A stretch of DNA of 64,000 bases, from positions 124,001 to 188,000 of the forward strand of contig CAWJPL010000035.1 in assembly GCA_963844695.1 (NCBI GenBank), in the 5' to 3' direction. The notes under the pieces were generated by a model, which saw nothing but the letters and a program-made list of their open reading frames with translations, did not search any database and was not told the origin of the DNA. Shown here piece after piece: positions 1-9,166 of this stretch (its first letter is position 1; every line of letters starts with the position of its first letter). The position numbers and the translations under genes are program-made. Origin of the DNA: RYN-230 sp963844695 (GTDB lineage Bacteria > Actinomycetota > Actinomycetes > Streptosporangiales > Streptosporangiaceae).

Positions 1-176
1 TGGTATTCGGCCAGCACCTTCACGCCCTGGCGGAGCAGGTCCTGCCCGTCCTGCTTCTTGCGGACGCCGAATCGTGCTCCGGGATCGAAGTCCCGGGCCA
101 GCTCGACACTCGACCCTGGCTCCACCCGCAGCGGACCGACCAGGTCCTTGATCCAGCCAGCGTGCTGTTCGGTCAT
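1..176 (-). CDS. Polyphosphate kinase 2 (PPK2) family, N-terminal fragment
   Basis: The ATG is at 174-176 and the reading frame runs off the left edge, so only the first ~58 residues are visible. The start MTEQHAGWIKDLVGPLRVEP, the segment ARDFDPGARFGVRKKQDGQD and the LLRQGVKVLAEYQ helix resemble the N-terminus of PPK2-type polyphosphate:nucleotide phosphotransferases (DPxxxGGxKxKKxG). This part precedes the Walker A region, so catalytic residues cannot be checked. The family moves phosphate between polyphosphate and nucleotides in the cytoplasm. The assignment is from pattern memory on a short fragment. Confidence 0.7.
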   Translation of the reverse strand, partial: MTEQHAGWIKDLVGPLRVEPGSSVELARDFDPGARFGVRKKQDGQDLLRQGVKVLAEY

Positions 177-251
177 CCGCGGTCCTTCCGGTTATCGGCC
201 TGGCGGTCCGGGCCGGCGGCTCAGTAGATCGTGCCTGGGCTCAGGTAGATC

Positions 252-683
252 ATGGTCAATATGGCGGATCCGATCCAGGTCCGGGGCAAGGTGATCCCGG
301 CCGACGAGCTGTCCTGGCGGTTCTCCCGGTCGTCCGGGCCCGGCGGCCAGTCCGTCAACACCAGCGACAGCCGGGTCGAGTTGTCGTATGACCTGGCGGC
401 TTCGTCGGCGCTGGGCCCGGTGCTCAAGGAGCGTGCGCTGACCGCGCTGGCCGACCGGCTGGTCAACGGGGTCCTCACGATCAGCGCGTCCGAGCATCGC
501 TCCCAGCTGCGCAACCGCGAGGCGGCCACCCGCAGGCTGGCCAGCGTGCTGACCGCTGCGACCGCCCCGCCTCCCGCGGCCCGGCGGCCGACCAAGCCGA
601 CCCGTGGTTCGCGGGAACGCAGGCTCGCGGCCAAGCAGCGCCGCTCCCAGATCAAACGGCTCCGCCGGTCCACCGACGAATGA
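252..683 (+). CDS. arfB: Alternative ribosome-rescue factor ArfB (release-factor-like peptidyl-tRNA hydrolase)
   Basis: This 143-residue protein has the release-factor catalytic motif SSGPGGQSVNTSDSRVEL near residue 27; GGQ is the peptidyl-tRNA hydrolysis loop. A basic C-terminal tail (RRLAAKQRRSQIKRLRR) is the part that enters the mRNA channel of stalled ribosomes in this family. It has no codon-recognition domain, and the length is typical of ArfB/YaeJ. The ATG at 252 has a weak AGGT upstream; a second ATG at 261 is possible. It stands alone, divergent from the PPK2 fragment, and acts in the cytoplasm on non-stop ribosomes. Confidence 0.9.
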   Translation: MVNMADPIQVRGKVIPADELSWRFSRSSGPGGQSVNTSDSRVELSYDLAASSALGPVLKERALTALADRLVNGVLTISASEHRSQLRNREAATRRLASVLTAATAPPPAARRPTKPTRGSRERRLAAKQRRSQIKRLRRSTDE

Positions 684-713
684 TCAGGTCCAGCCCCGTG
701 CAACCCTGGTCGT

Positions 714-899
714 TCAGCTCCGGCGCAGGCCGGTCACGGTCACGGCGAGCCCGCAGAGCGCGATCAGCGGCCCGATCAAGACCCACAACATGACACCCGT
801 CATCACGCTGCCCTTGATGAAACCAAGACCTTGCAGCGTCCAGACGACGCCCGCGATGGCGATGAGCATGCCCGCGAGCGAGAGCAGGATCCTCCACAC
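714..899 (-). CDS. Small two-helix membrane protein
   Basis: A 61-residue protein beginning with GTG at 897-899, chosen because an AGAGGGGG Shine-Dalgarno lies about 9 bases upstream. Two hydrophobic segments (residues ~3-18 and ~31-52) flank a short loop, followed by a basic end (LRRS). Short proteins of this plan (MWRxLLSxxG...WxLQGLG) are common in actinomycetes and have no assigned function. The frame can be extended upstream, but that extension is soluble and has no ribosome-binding site. Function unknown. Confidence 0.6.
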   Translation of the reverse strand: MWRILLSLAGMLIAIAGVVWTLQGLGFIKGSVMTGVMLWVLIGPLIALCGLAVTVTGLRRS

Positions 900-1345
900 G
901 TGATCGGCCCCCTCTGCTGAGCACTGCGCGCTCAGTGCCGCGGTCGCTCGGCACTGCCTCACCTGGCGGCGGGCAGCGTCACCCGGGCCGAGAATCATCT
1001 CCCGGTAAACAATTGTGGGCTCAAGTCGGCCGAAACGTAAACAAGTCGCAGGTTTCAGGTTGATGTAGAGCGGACCGCCGCCGGTCCACGAGCGTTTGCG
1101 TGCACGGCCGGCGGGCCTGGCGAGCGTGCCTCGCGAGCCACCTCAGCCAGTCCCTGAGCCTCCTCGACTCGGCAGATCAGATACGCGGAAACCCTTGCGC
1201 CCGGTCATGATCACCGGAATCGTACGGCGTGTCTGGTCACGCCCCGGCGCGGTGACGGCCTGGTCCGGCGGGCCGGCCAGGCCACGCCGGGGCATCGTGT
1301 CCGCCATTCCGGGGGCCGTTCGTGGTAGCGAATCGGAGGAAAAGC
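900..1345. other. Non-coding stretch upstream of mscL
   Basis: I see no supported gene here. Two copies of GTAAACAA occur at 1005-1012 and 1037-1044, 32 bases apart, in an unusually A-rich patch that may be the mscL promoter region. A purine-rich GGAGGA at 1335-1340 is the mscL ribosome-binding site. A long open frame reading through this stretch into mscL has no start signal. Confidence 0.4.
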
Positions 1346-1776
1346 ATGTTGCGGGGTTTCAAGAACTTTCTCTTGCGCGGCGACGTCATCGTCATCGCGG
1401 TCGGGCTGGTCGTCGCGCTGGCCTTCAGCGGCCTGATCACGGCGTTCACCACCTCATCATCAACCCCATCGTGGCCCGCTTCCAGGGCGGCAACTCAGAG
1501 GGCCTGGGCGTCCAGCTCGGCAGCCCCCACAACGCCAAGACCTTTGTGGACTTTGGCTCCCTCATCTCCGCGATCATTTATTTCATTATTTTCATCGCCG
1601 TTGTCTACTTCCTCATCGTGGTGCCCTATAAGCACGTCCAGGCCCGCCGCGGTCAGGTGGTGTTCGGCGATCCCGCGCCGGTAAAGACCTGCCCGGCCTG
1701 CCTGTCCAGCGATCTGCCCGCCGCCGCGAGCAAGTGCAAGTACTGCGGCACCGAGCAGCCGGCCGTCACTGCCTGA
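1346..1776 (+). CDS. mscL: Large-conductance mechanosensitive channel MscL, one-base frame break
   Basis: ATG 1346 follows GGAGGA. The first frame reads MLRGFKNFLLRGDVIVIAVG through the first membrane helix to ITAFTT, where the frame is lost at about 1450. The second frame continues LIINPIVARF, a second helix (AIIYFIIFIAVVYFLIVVP) and a C-terminal zinc-ribbon-like tail CPACLSSDL...CKYC, typical of the actinobacterial form. Restoring one C in the CC run at 1452-1453 joins both parts into AFTTLIINPIV, so this is either a sequencing deletion or a real frameshift. MscL is a cytoplasmic-membrane osmotic release valve. Both halves are otherwise complete, which favours an error. Confidence 0.8.
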
Positions 1777-1782
1777 CCGGGG

Positions 1783-3492
1783 TCACTTCGCGTCGGCGTA
1801 GCAGTCGACCACGGCGGTGGTCACCGGGAACCGGACCGGCGTCGCGCCGAACAGCAGCCGCCCGGCTTCGTGGGCCGCGTCGCCGATGGCCGTGACCACC
1901 TCCGGGGCGGCGGCCCGCGGGCAGTGCACGATTACCTCGTCGTGCTGGAAGAAGACCAGCCCGGGGCCGTCCATGGGACCGGCCGGACTGGCCGGACCGG
2001 CTAGCTCGGCTAGCCGGCGGCGCAGGCCGGCCAGCAGGACCAGGGCCCAGTCAGCCGCGCTGGCCTGCACCACGAAGTTCCGGGTGAAACGGCCGCGCGC
2101 CCGCAGCGAGCGCCGGGCCCGGTGGTCACCGCTGCCTGGCTCGTCGGCCGACGCGGTGAGGCCCCGCCACTCGGCGGACGGCGGCGGGCACGACCGGCCG
2201 AGCCTGGACCGGACCACCCGGCCCTCCTCCCCCGCGCGGGCGGCGGCTTCGACGTAGGCGTCGGCCCGGGGAAAGCGCCGCCGGAGCACGGCCAGCAGCT
2301 GGGCAGCCTCGCCGCCGGCCCCGCCGTACATCGCGGACAGCAGCGCCACCTTGGCCTTGGCCCGGTCGCCGCCGAACGCCCCGGCCAGCGCCTGGTACAG
2401 GTCGCCGGACCCGGCCGCCTCCGCGAAGGCATCATCGCCGGCCAGCGCGGCGAGCACCCGCGGCTCCAGTTGCGCCGCGTCCGCGACCACCAGCACCCAG
2501 CCGGGATCCGCAACGACCGCCCGGCGCACCACCCGCGGAATCTGCAGCGCGCCGCCGCCCCGGCTGGCCCACCGGCCCGAGACCACTCCCCCGACCACGT
2601 ACTCCGGGTGAAACCGGCCGTCGCGGACCCACTCATCCAGCCAGGCCCAGCCGTGCGCCGCGTGCAGCCGCGCCAGCTCCTTGTATTCGAGCAAGAACGG
2701 AACGGCGGGATGGTCGACATCCCGGAGCACGCCCGAGCGGGTGGACTGGACCGGGACGCCGTCGGTCGCGAACGCCTTCAGCAGCTGCGCCGGGGAGTCG
2801 GGGTTGACCGGGCGGCCGCCGAACGCGGCGGAGACCTGGGCCGCCAGGTCGGCCAGCCGGGGCGGCCGGAACCCGGACCCGGGCCGCCGGCCCAGCAGGC
2901 TGGCCAGCAGGGCGTCGTGCACGTCAGCCCGCCACGGCATGCCGCGGGCACTCATCTCGGCTGCGGCCAGGCCGCCCGCGGACTCCACGGCGGCCAGCAA
3001 CCCGAACCTGGCCGGGTGGGTATCGGAGGCGATCCGGCGCAACTGGTCCGCGTGCACGCCGACCAGCGCCCGGAGGACCTCGCGCGCCTCGGCGACTCCC
3101 GGCTCGGCCGGGCCGAACAGGGTGGCTTGCCCGGCGGCGGGCGGCCGGCCCGCCGGGCCCGTGCTGGACAGGCCCGTGCCGGACAGGCCCGGGCCGGGAA
3201 GACCCGCGGCGGTCAGGCCTGTGCCCTCGCGGGCGCGCAGCAGGGCCTCGGTAAGGGCGGCGTCGTGGCAGCGGTCCACCCGGACCCCGGCGCGCAGCAG
3301 GGACGGGTAGATCACGGACGTGTCCGCCCAGACCCAGCGCACATGTTCGCCGCCTGGCCGGGTGCGCTCGTACTCCGCCACCGCCGCCGGGAAATCGTTG
3401 ACCAGGGCGGGCGCGGCGTAGCCGCTGCCGTCCTCGGCGAGTTCCTGCAGGAGGGCCGTGCGCCCGGGCCCGGCAGCTACCGCAACCCGCAC
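1783..3492 (-). CDS. Bifunctional 3'-5' exonuclease / family A DNA polymerase-like protein
   Basis: A 569-residue relative of DNA polymerase I without the 5' nuclease domain. Polymerase motif A appears as VVADAAQLEPRVLAALAG, motif B as RAKAKVALLSAMYGG and motif C as FFQHDEVIVHCP, with the HDE pair carrying the metal-binding Asp. The N-terminal ~200 residues correspond to a divergent 3'-5' exonuclease fold containing a Gly/Pro-rich insertion with GLSGTGLSSTG repeats. Actinomycetes carry such a protein beside the full PolA, probably for repair synthesis. It converges with mscL. The start ATG lacks a strong ribosome-binding site. Confidence 0.85.
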   Translation of the reverse strand: MRVAVAAGPGRTALLQELAEDGSGYAAPALVNDFPAAVAEYERTRPGGEHVRWVWADTSVIYPSLLRAGVRVDRCHDAALTEALLRAREGTGLTAAGLPGPGLSGTGLSSTGPAGRPPAAGQATLFGPAEPGVAEAREVLRALVGVHADQLRRIASDTHPARFGLLAAVESAGGLAAAEMSARGMPWRADVHDALLASLLGRRPGSGFRPPRLADLAAQVSAAFGGRPVNPDSPAQLLKAFATDGVPVQSTRSGVLRDVDHPAVPFLLEYKELARLHAAHGWAWLDEWVRDGRFHPEYVVGGVVSGRWASRGGGALQIPRVVRRAVVADPGWVLVVADAAQLEPRVLAALAGDDAFAEAAGSGDLYQALAGAFGGDRAKAKVALLSAMYGGAGGEAAQLLAVLRRRFPRADAYVEAAARAGEEGRVVRSRLGRSCPPPSAEWRGLTASADEPGSGDHRARRSLRARGRFTRNFVVQASAADWALVLLAGLRRRLAELAGPASPAGPMDGPGLVFFQHDEVIVHCPRAAAPEVVTAIGDAAHEAGRLLFGATPVRFPVTTAVVDCYADAK

Positions 3493-3603
3493 GTCTTAGA
3501 TTCTCCGCCGTCCCGCCGACAGTCCGGCGCGGCGGATCGCGGATTTCCTGGTGTCTGGTCCCGGCCCGGTCCCTGGGCAGGCCGGGCCGGGCCCAGACGT
3601 CTG

Positions 3604-3622
3604 CACCCTCAGCCTGAGGGTG
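3604..3622. promoter_or_regulatory. Perfect 9-bp inverted repeat upstream of the polymerase-like gene
   Basis: CACCCTCAG, one C, then CTGAGGGTG forms a perfect hyphenated palindrome about 112 bases upstream of the polymerase-like start. The half-site CAGCCTGAGGGT recurs at 3909-3920, near the other end of this gene-poor stretch. It could be a repressor operator or a short hairpin; there is no T-run to make it a classical terminator. Confidence 0.4.
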
Positions 3623-3691
3623 GTCCCTGGTGCCCACCGACCGGGCCGGAGAACCTCGCGGGTGTCACAGCAGCATGCAATCGCCCGAACC

Positions 3692-3880
3692 TTAGCGATG
3701 GCTGAGAACATGCTCAGGAATGCCTGTTGAGGAAGGCGGTGAAGGGGCGAGCCGCGCGGTGCCGCTCACTGCGGCGCAGCCGGTGAGCCCGGCCACGAAC
3801 ACGGCCAGGAGCCCCGCAACGCGGGTGCGGCCGGGCCGGGCACGACGGCGCATCATCCGGAACTCCCGCTCGCTGGACAT
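3692..3880 (-). CDS. Possible small lipoprotein
   Basis: A 62-residue frame with a basic N-terminus (MMRRRARPGRTR), a hydrophobic stretch AGLLAVFVAGLTGC and a lipobox-like LTGC, then only ~27 residues. The architecture is that of a lipoprotein signal peptide with a very short mature part. No homologue is recognised and it sits in a gene-poor 430-base interval, so it may be chance coding. The most likely start is one of the two internal Met residues. Confidence 0.35.
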   Translation of the reverse strand: MSSEREFRMMRRRARPGRTRVAGLLAVFVAGLTGCAAVSGTARLAPSPPSSTGIPEHVLSHR

Positions 3881-3926
3881 CAGGCCGCGGGTGTGGTCAG
3901 GCCCGATTCAGCCTGAGGGTACTCCG

Positions 3927-5434
3927 CTAGCTCACCCGTTCCGTGGCGGTTCCGCCGCTTCCGAGACGGGCCTGCTGCCGGCTGCGCGCCACGGCACCTC
4001 CGGCCGTCGCCCAGCTGGCCAGGCGGGCCGCGGCCTGGCCCGGCAGCTCACCGGCGGCCCATCCGGCCAGCTCCGCGGCCATGGTGTCGGTGATGCTGCC
4101 CCGGCTGGCCGGATCAGCGGGAGGGTCGGACGCCGCGGCCGGTCCCCCAGGGACCTGGTCGTCCGAGTGCGTGGCCGCTGGCGGCTCCGGCCCGGGATCA
4201 GACGGTGACGAGTCATCCGAAGCGGAGGCCGGCGAGTCGCCGGGGGCGGACGGCGAGTCGCCCGGCGCGGACGGCGAGTCATCCAGCGCGGACGGCGAGT
4301 CGCCCAGAGCCGGCGAGGGCCAGCCGGCCCAGCGGACTCGGAGCCGTGCCGGGGGCCCGGCACCGGACCGTCACCCCGGCCGGTGGTCCCGGACCGCTGG
4401 GCGTCGCGGATGCCTTCTGCGGGGGGCTCGCCGCCGTCCCGCACCTCCGCGGCTAGCTCGTCGCCGTCCCGCACCTCCGCGGCCAGCACATCGCCGTCCC
4501 GCACCTCCCCGGCCAGCACATCGCCGTCCCGCGCCTCCCCGGCCGGCGCGTCCTCGTCGGGCACGTCCCCGACCCGCGCTCCGTCGTCCTGCCCGTCCTG
4601 GCCTGGCGCATCCCCGGCCCGCGGGTCCTCGGCGCGCTGGTCTCCTTCTTCGGCACCTGGTCCGCCCGGTGCGCCGTACCTTCCCGCCGGGGCGGACCCA
4701 CCCGCCGGGCCGTACGGGCCCGCGGGGTCGTACGGCTCCCCCGGGTAAGGAACCCCGTAGGGGGAGCCCCCGGCGTAGGGCACGCCGTACGGCGCGTCCG
4801 CGCCGTTCGGCGTGCCTACGCCGAACGGCCGGGGCTCGTCCGGCCCCGCGAAGTCGTCCGCGGGCCGGAATTCGTCGGACAGCCCCAGCTCACTAAGGGG
4901 CTGCAGGTCATCGGGCCGTCCGGGGTGCTCGGCGTCTGGCAGCAGCAGTCCCGCGGCTGAGCCCAGGTCAAGAGGCAGTTCCGGCTCGCCCGGCTGACGG
5001 ACCGGGCCCGCCCCGTTCAGCTGCTCCCGGCTCTCGCTGAACTCCGGTGGCCAGCCCTGCACGGGGATCCGCCCTCGCACGTCGTCGAGCAGGCTCTGGT
5101 CGTACCCGCGATCTGGCCCGGCCGGACGGTCGGCGGCGAGCCCAGGCCGCCCGGGCGCCCGGTAGCCGGGATCGGCGGACCCCGGCGTACCCCCCTCGAC
5201 CGCGAAGCCGATGCTCGTCTGCAGCAACGCGGCGAGCCGCTCGGCGTCCTCGGCGTCCACGCCAAAGACGACGCGGGGCCGCCCCCACGGCTCCTCGATC
5301 GAGTAGCCGACGTAGCTCGAGACCGGCGGCAGCGGCTCTGCCTCCAGGCCCTGCGTGGTACGCCACCGCTCCCACGCCCGCTCCAACAATGTCGCGGCGC
5401 GTTGCGCGCGAGATACCAGCCTCGGATCAGGCAT
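3927..5434 (-). CDS. Conserved actinobacterial hypothetical with acidic, repetitive linker; one-base frame break
   Basis: The start MPDPRLVSRAQRAATLLERA is preceded by GGGGAGG. The N-terminal ~85 residues form a compact domain (YVGYSIEEPWGRPRVVFGVD) and are followed by a long Pro/Gly/Asp-rich disordered linker with tandem AxEVRDGDELAAEVRDG repeats. Near 4340 the frame degenerates into Arg/Pro nonsense, while the alternative frame reads GDSPSALDDSPSAPGDSP and ends in a credible helix (ELAGWAAGELPGQAAARLAS), stopping at 3927. A single lost base would join them. Upstream of bldC in position; function unknown. Confidence 0.65.
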
Positions 5435-5942
5435 TGTGCGATCCTCCCCTAAGAAGCGGCGCCGCGCCCGGCCCCGCAGGTCCCCGGCGGGCGACGGCAT
5501 CGCGGCCCACCACGGAACGTGCCCCCGCACGCGCCGCAGCACCTGGTCCGCGGATGCCGAGCGTGCCGCCCACCCCCCCTGGCCGACGGCCGTGCTGGCT
5601 AGCGGCAGTGCTGGGCGGAATCAGTCCCGCTCGCAACGCTGCTCGCTATCAGCAGGGACCAGTATGGCGGACCTGGCCGCCCAGCAAGGGCAGTTACAAA
5701 AAGTTAGACCGTAGCTACGCTTAGTAGCCACGGTCCAGCCGCGTGCCCCCCGGAAGAATGTGGTTCCCCGTCTGGGAGATGACCCAGGATCGACCCCGGC
5801 AGTTCTCTCGAACTCCGCGAGCGGCCTGCGCGTCTGCCGCTCGCCGGCCCGGCTGTCCGCCGGGGCCGACCCCCCCTCGTGTACTGCTTTACTTCGTGTA
5901 CTCCGTGTAGTGCCGTCGTGCATGCAGTGCTTGCTCGCGGGC
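5435..5942. other. Non-coding interval between the 3.9 kb hypothetical and bldC
   Basis: No supported gene. A short direct repeat TCGTGTACT occurs at 5877-5885 and 5894-5902 (17-base period) within TGTAC-rich sequence just downstream of bldC. Promoter sequences for the hypothetical gene should lie on the minus strand just above 5434. A 131-residue frame here overlaps bldC in antisense and has no supporting features. Confidence 0.35.
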
Positions 5943-6146
5943 CTACTCCGAGCGCTGCTGCGGAATACCAGCCAGGAGCGCGCGGACCTCGGTCTCCCGG
6001 TAGCGGCGGTGTCCACCCAGCGTCCGGATGGAGGTTAGCTTCCCTGCTTTCGCCCAGCGGGTCACGGTCTTGGGGTCAACGCGGAACATTGTCGCGACCT
6101 CTGCCGGTGTCAACAGCGGCTCAGCCTCGGGTGTACGTGCAGACAT
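5943..6146 (-). CDS. bldC: BldC, MerR-like developmental DNA-binding protein
   Basis: A 67-residue protein made almost only of a winged MerR-type helix-turn-helix: LLTPAEVATMFRVDPKTVTR, then WAKAGKLTSIRTLGGHRRYR. It is nearly the consensus BldC sequence. In Streptomyces, BldC binds head-to-tail on direct repeats and controls the timing of development. Its position between the 3.9 kb hypothetical and the DUF8083 gene repeats the Streptomyces order, supporting both the call and the organism assignment. Confidence 0.95.
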   Translation of the reverse strand: MSARTPEAEPLLTPAEVATMFRVDPKTVTRWAKAGKLTSIRTLGGHRRYRETEVRALLAGIPQQRSE

Positions 6147-6405
6147 GTCTACGGCCTCTCCTCTTGGACCAGCGTGCGATCCTGCGGTTGTTGCTTTGCC
6201 TGGCTCCTGGCGGAGCCTGCCGTGGATGTCCTATATGGCCCACTGAGACCATATTGCCATCACCAGCGGTGACAAGTCGACCACCAGGAGCAAAGATTCT
6301 GTGACAGGTCGCCCCCGTTGCTCCACTGTTATGCGTCACGCTGCGTGATTCTAGCGACACGTATCGTTGCAACGGGTGGAATCTGGAAAGTCGTCCTCTG
6401 ATAGT

Positions 6406-7347
6406 TCAGTTGGCGGCTTCGAGTGACTCCAGGCCCTGCCACCTGCTGCGCAGCCGCTGATACAGCACGCCCGCCAGGTCCTGCTGGCCTTCCCGGCTGG
6501 CGCTGATCGCCGCCGACACCTCCGCGACCGACTGATCCGCACGCAGCGAATCGTCGTCGAGTAGGTGCACAAGACCGCCGTAATCCAGCTCGACGACCGA
6601 ATGGGGATGGAACTCTTCCAGCCAGCGGCCGATCTGCGCGATCTCCACGGTGGCGCTCCACGGACCCAGGCCGTCCCCGCTGCTGGCCTCGCCGGCGCCG
6701 TCCCCGCCGCCCCCGGCGCCGGACGGGCTCGTTAAGGCGTCGCCGCTGGTGCGCCGGAGCGCGTTCAGGGCCCGGGCGATCCGCCGCCGGGCCTGTGACA
6801 TGGCGGTGGCGTAGATGAGCGTCCGGGTCGCCGCCGCGGCGGCCAGGCCGCGGTCCTCGCCGTCCTCCGCCCGGCCCAGCACGAGCCACCGCTCCTCGGG
6901 GGCGAAGGGCACGAACCATCCGGGAGGGACGGCCCACGTGCAGGACTGGATGAACACCCGCAGCGATGACGCCTGGCCCTGCCAGCAGGCGAAGTCACGC
7001 AACGCCTGGTCGGCCTGGCCCGCCGCGAACGCGCTGGCCAGCAGCGGCCGGTCGGTGGACCGCAGCCGGGCCAGCTCGAGCCAGGACCGCAGCCGCGTCT
7101 GCCATGGGCAGATGTAGGTAACGCCGTCGGCCCAGCGGACGTAGGCCTGACCGCTCTCCCCCCGCGGGGCGGCGATCGGCGGCGTGGCGATCAGCCTGCC
7201 GAGCGCCTCGGCCTGCTCGGCGTCGAGCGCGGCCGCCCGCCGGGGCCGCTGCGCGGACGCCGCGTACTCAGACCAGTACCGGCCCTCGGCGTCGCTGAAC
7301 GCGGAGAGCGGTTCGTAGACGCGCAGATAAGCCGCGTAGGGTCGCAC
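6406..7347 (-). CDS. DUF8083-type conserved actinobacterial protein
   Basis: About 313 residues from GTG at 7345-7347 (VRPYAAYLRVYEPLSAFSDA), chosen because homologues I recall begin MRPYAAYLRVYEPL. The protein is Ala/Arg-rich and soluble, with a Trp-rich middle (VFIQSCTWAVPPGWFVPF) and a low-complexity Gly/Ser insertion (GAGGGGDGAGEASSG). There are no transmembrane segments and no catalytic motif that I recognise. It always seems to sit between bldC and vdh in Streptomyces-like genomes; the role is not known. Confidence 0.7.
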   Translation of the reverse strand: MRPYAAYLRVYEPLSAFSDAEGRYWSEYAASAQRPRRAAALDAEQAEALGRLIATPPIAAPRGESGQAYVRWADGVTYICPWQTRLRSWLELARLRSTDRPLLASAFAAGQADQALRDFACWQGQASSLRVFIQSCTWAVPPGWFVPFAPEERWLVLGRAEDGEDRGLAAAAATRTLIYATAMSQARRRIARALNALRRTSGDALTSPSGAGGGGDGAGEASSGDGLGPWSATVEIAQIGRWLEEFHPHSVVELDYGGLVHLLDDDSLRADQSVAEVSAAISASREGQQDLAGVLYQRLRSRWQGLESLEAAN

Positions 7348-7518
7348 GTTCGAATCGTGGCACGGCCGCGCGGCGGGGTACATGTCCTGCGGATAACGAG
7401 ATCGTCACTGGTCCGCCGCAGCGATAGTGTCGGATCCGGACCGGCCCCACCCCAGGCCGGCTGACCCGGTGTCTTCCAGGTCACACGGACCCACCAGAAC
7501 GCGAAGGGTGTCACTACC

Positions 7519-8616
7519 GTGACGAACGTGTTCCCCTCTCCCGCCGCCCTCACCGCCAGTGCCGACCCTGGGCACGAGCAGGTCGTTTTCTGCCAGGACC
7601 GGCAGAGCGGCCTGCGCGCGATCATCGCGATCTACTCGACCGCACTCGGCCCCGCGCTCGGCGGAACCCGCTTCTACCCCTATCCGGACGAGGACGCGGC
7701 CCTGTCCGACGTGCTCAACCTGTCCCGCGCCATGGCCTACAAGAACGCGCTGGCGGGCCTGGACCACGGCGGCGGTAAAGCCGTGATCATCGGCGATCCC
7801 GCCACGCTCAAGTCCGAAGCGCTGCTCCGCGCGTACGGCCGGTTCATCCAGTCGCTGAGCGGGCGCTACATCACCGCGTGCGATATCGGTACCTACAGCG
7901 AGGACATGGACGTGATCGCCCGCGAGTGCGGGTACGTGACCGGGCGCACGGTGCCCAACGGCGGTGCGGGCGACTCTTCCGTGCTGACCGCGTTCGGGGT
8001 CTTCCAGGGCATGCGGGCCGCCGCTGAGCACCGCTGGGGCCGCCCCAGCCTGGAAGGACGCCTGGTCGGCGTGGAGGGCGTGGGCAAGGTCGGACGGCGG
8101 CTGGTGACTCTCCTGGTCGAGGCCGGGGCGGCCGCCGTCGTGTGCGACGTGGATCCGGGCGCGGTCAGCCGGGTGGTGGCCGCGCACCCGGGCGTCCAGG
8201 TGGCGGCCAGCCGGGCCGACCTGCTCGCCCGCGACCTGGACGTCTACGCGCCCTGTGCGCTCGGTGGCGCGCTGGACGACGACACCGTGGCGGCCCTGCG
8301 GGCCAGCATCGTCTGCGGCGGCGCGAACAACCAGCTGGCCCACCCGGGCATCGAGAAACTGCTGGCCGACCGGGGCGTCCTGTACGCCCCCGACTACGTG
8401 GTCAACGCCGGGGGCGTGATCCAGGTCGCCGACGAGCGCAGTGGGTTCAACTTCGAGCGGGCCCAGGCCCGGGCGGAGCAGATCTTCGGCACGACCAGGC
8501 AGATCTTCGCGCTCGCCGGCACCGAGGGCGTACCGCCCGCGGTCGCGGCCGACCGCCTCGCGGAACGCAGGATGTCCGAGGTAGGCAGGCTGCGGGCGAT
8601 CTGGCTGGGTGGGTGA
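7519..8616 (+). CDS. vdh: Valine (Glu/Leu/Phe/Val) dehydrogenase
   Basis: A 365-residue amino-acid dehydrogenase with a GTG start. The substrate domain shows LGGTRFYPYPDE and the catalytic-lysine motif KNALAGLDHGGGKAVI. The Rossmann NAD site is GVEGVGKVGRRL, and CGGANNQL closes the active site. The enzyme oxidatively deaminates branched-chain amino acids to 2-oxo acids with NAD. Its place between DUF8083 and DUF3073 matches vdh in Streptomyces. Its products are substrates for the 2-oxoacid dehydrogenase encoded at 17.3-21.0 kb, so the two could act in series. Confidence 0.92.
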   Translation: MTNVFPSPAALTASADPGHEQVVFCQDRQSGLRAIIAIYSTALGPALGGTRFYPYPDEDAALSDVLNLSRAMAYKNALAGLDHGGGKAVIIGDPATLKSEALLRAYGRFIQSLSGRYITACDIGTYSEDMDVIARECGYVTGRTVPNGGAGDSSVLTAFGVFQGMRAAAEHRWGRPSLEGRLVGVEGVGKVGRRLVTLLVEAGAAAVVCDVDPGAVSRVVAAHPGVQVAASRADLLARDLDVYAPCALGGALDDDTVAALRASIVCGGANNQLAHPGIEKLLADRGVLYAPDYVVNAGGVIQVADERSGFNFERAQARAEQIFGTTRQIFALAGTEGVPPAVAADRLAERRMSEVGRLRAIWLGG

Positions 8617-8869
8617 GGCTCCGCCCTGGGCGGCCCCGTCAAGCAGGCGCAGGGCAGGAATTGATGCGGGTCAATCCGCCCTGGTCGCATCCTGCAGAGG
8701 CGCTTACGGCGCAAAGCAGGTACGGTTGGATCTGTACGCAAGGCGGAAGCGCGTCGCACTTCAAGCGGTGGAGCGGCGGCGAGCTGTCTTTCATGCGTAA
8801 ACCCGCAAGTCATCAGCGCAGGGAGCAGGGGCCCGAGAGTGGCTCCGCATGTTCGAGGGGGTCGAGCCA

Positions 8870-9131
8870 ATGGGGCGCGGCCGAGCCAAGGCCAAGCAGG
8901 TAAAGGTGGCACGCCAGCTGAAGTACAACAGCGGCGGCACGGACCTTGACCGGCTGCGGACTGAGCTGGGTGGCGGCAGGGACGATGAGGAAGCGGACGG
9001 CGGCGACGACGCCTACGCAGACCTCGATCGGGCGTTACGCGGATGACCCGACGATGCGAGACGACGGCGAAGACGACGACGATGACCTCGGCGGTAATGG
9101 GTCGCACATGAGCAGGTCGGAGCGGGGCTAG
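8870..9131 (+). CDS. DUF3073 protein, one-base frame break
   Basis: ATG 8870 (MGRGRAKAKQVKVARQLKYN) follows GAGGGG and gives the invariant DUF3073 N-terminus. The frame stops early at 9046 after LDRALRG, but skipping one T at about 9035 gives YADDPTMRDDGEDDDDDLGG, the expected acidic tail, ending with TAG at 9129-9131. I therefore read one gene of ~86 residues across an extra base. The family is small, basic at the N-terminus and acidic at the C-terminus, and of unknown function. Next to vdh and purM it is a synteny marker. Confidence 0.8.
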
Positions 9132-9166
9132 CCGTCACGGCGTGCCATCCCGCTAGTGCTATCCGC

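Noticed and set aside
2122..3705. A 527-codon open frame on the plus strand opposite the polymerase-like gene
   Set aside because: It is antisense to a gene with clear polymerase motifs and has no ribosome-binding site or recognisable domain; long antisense frames are common in high-GC DNA.
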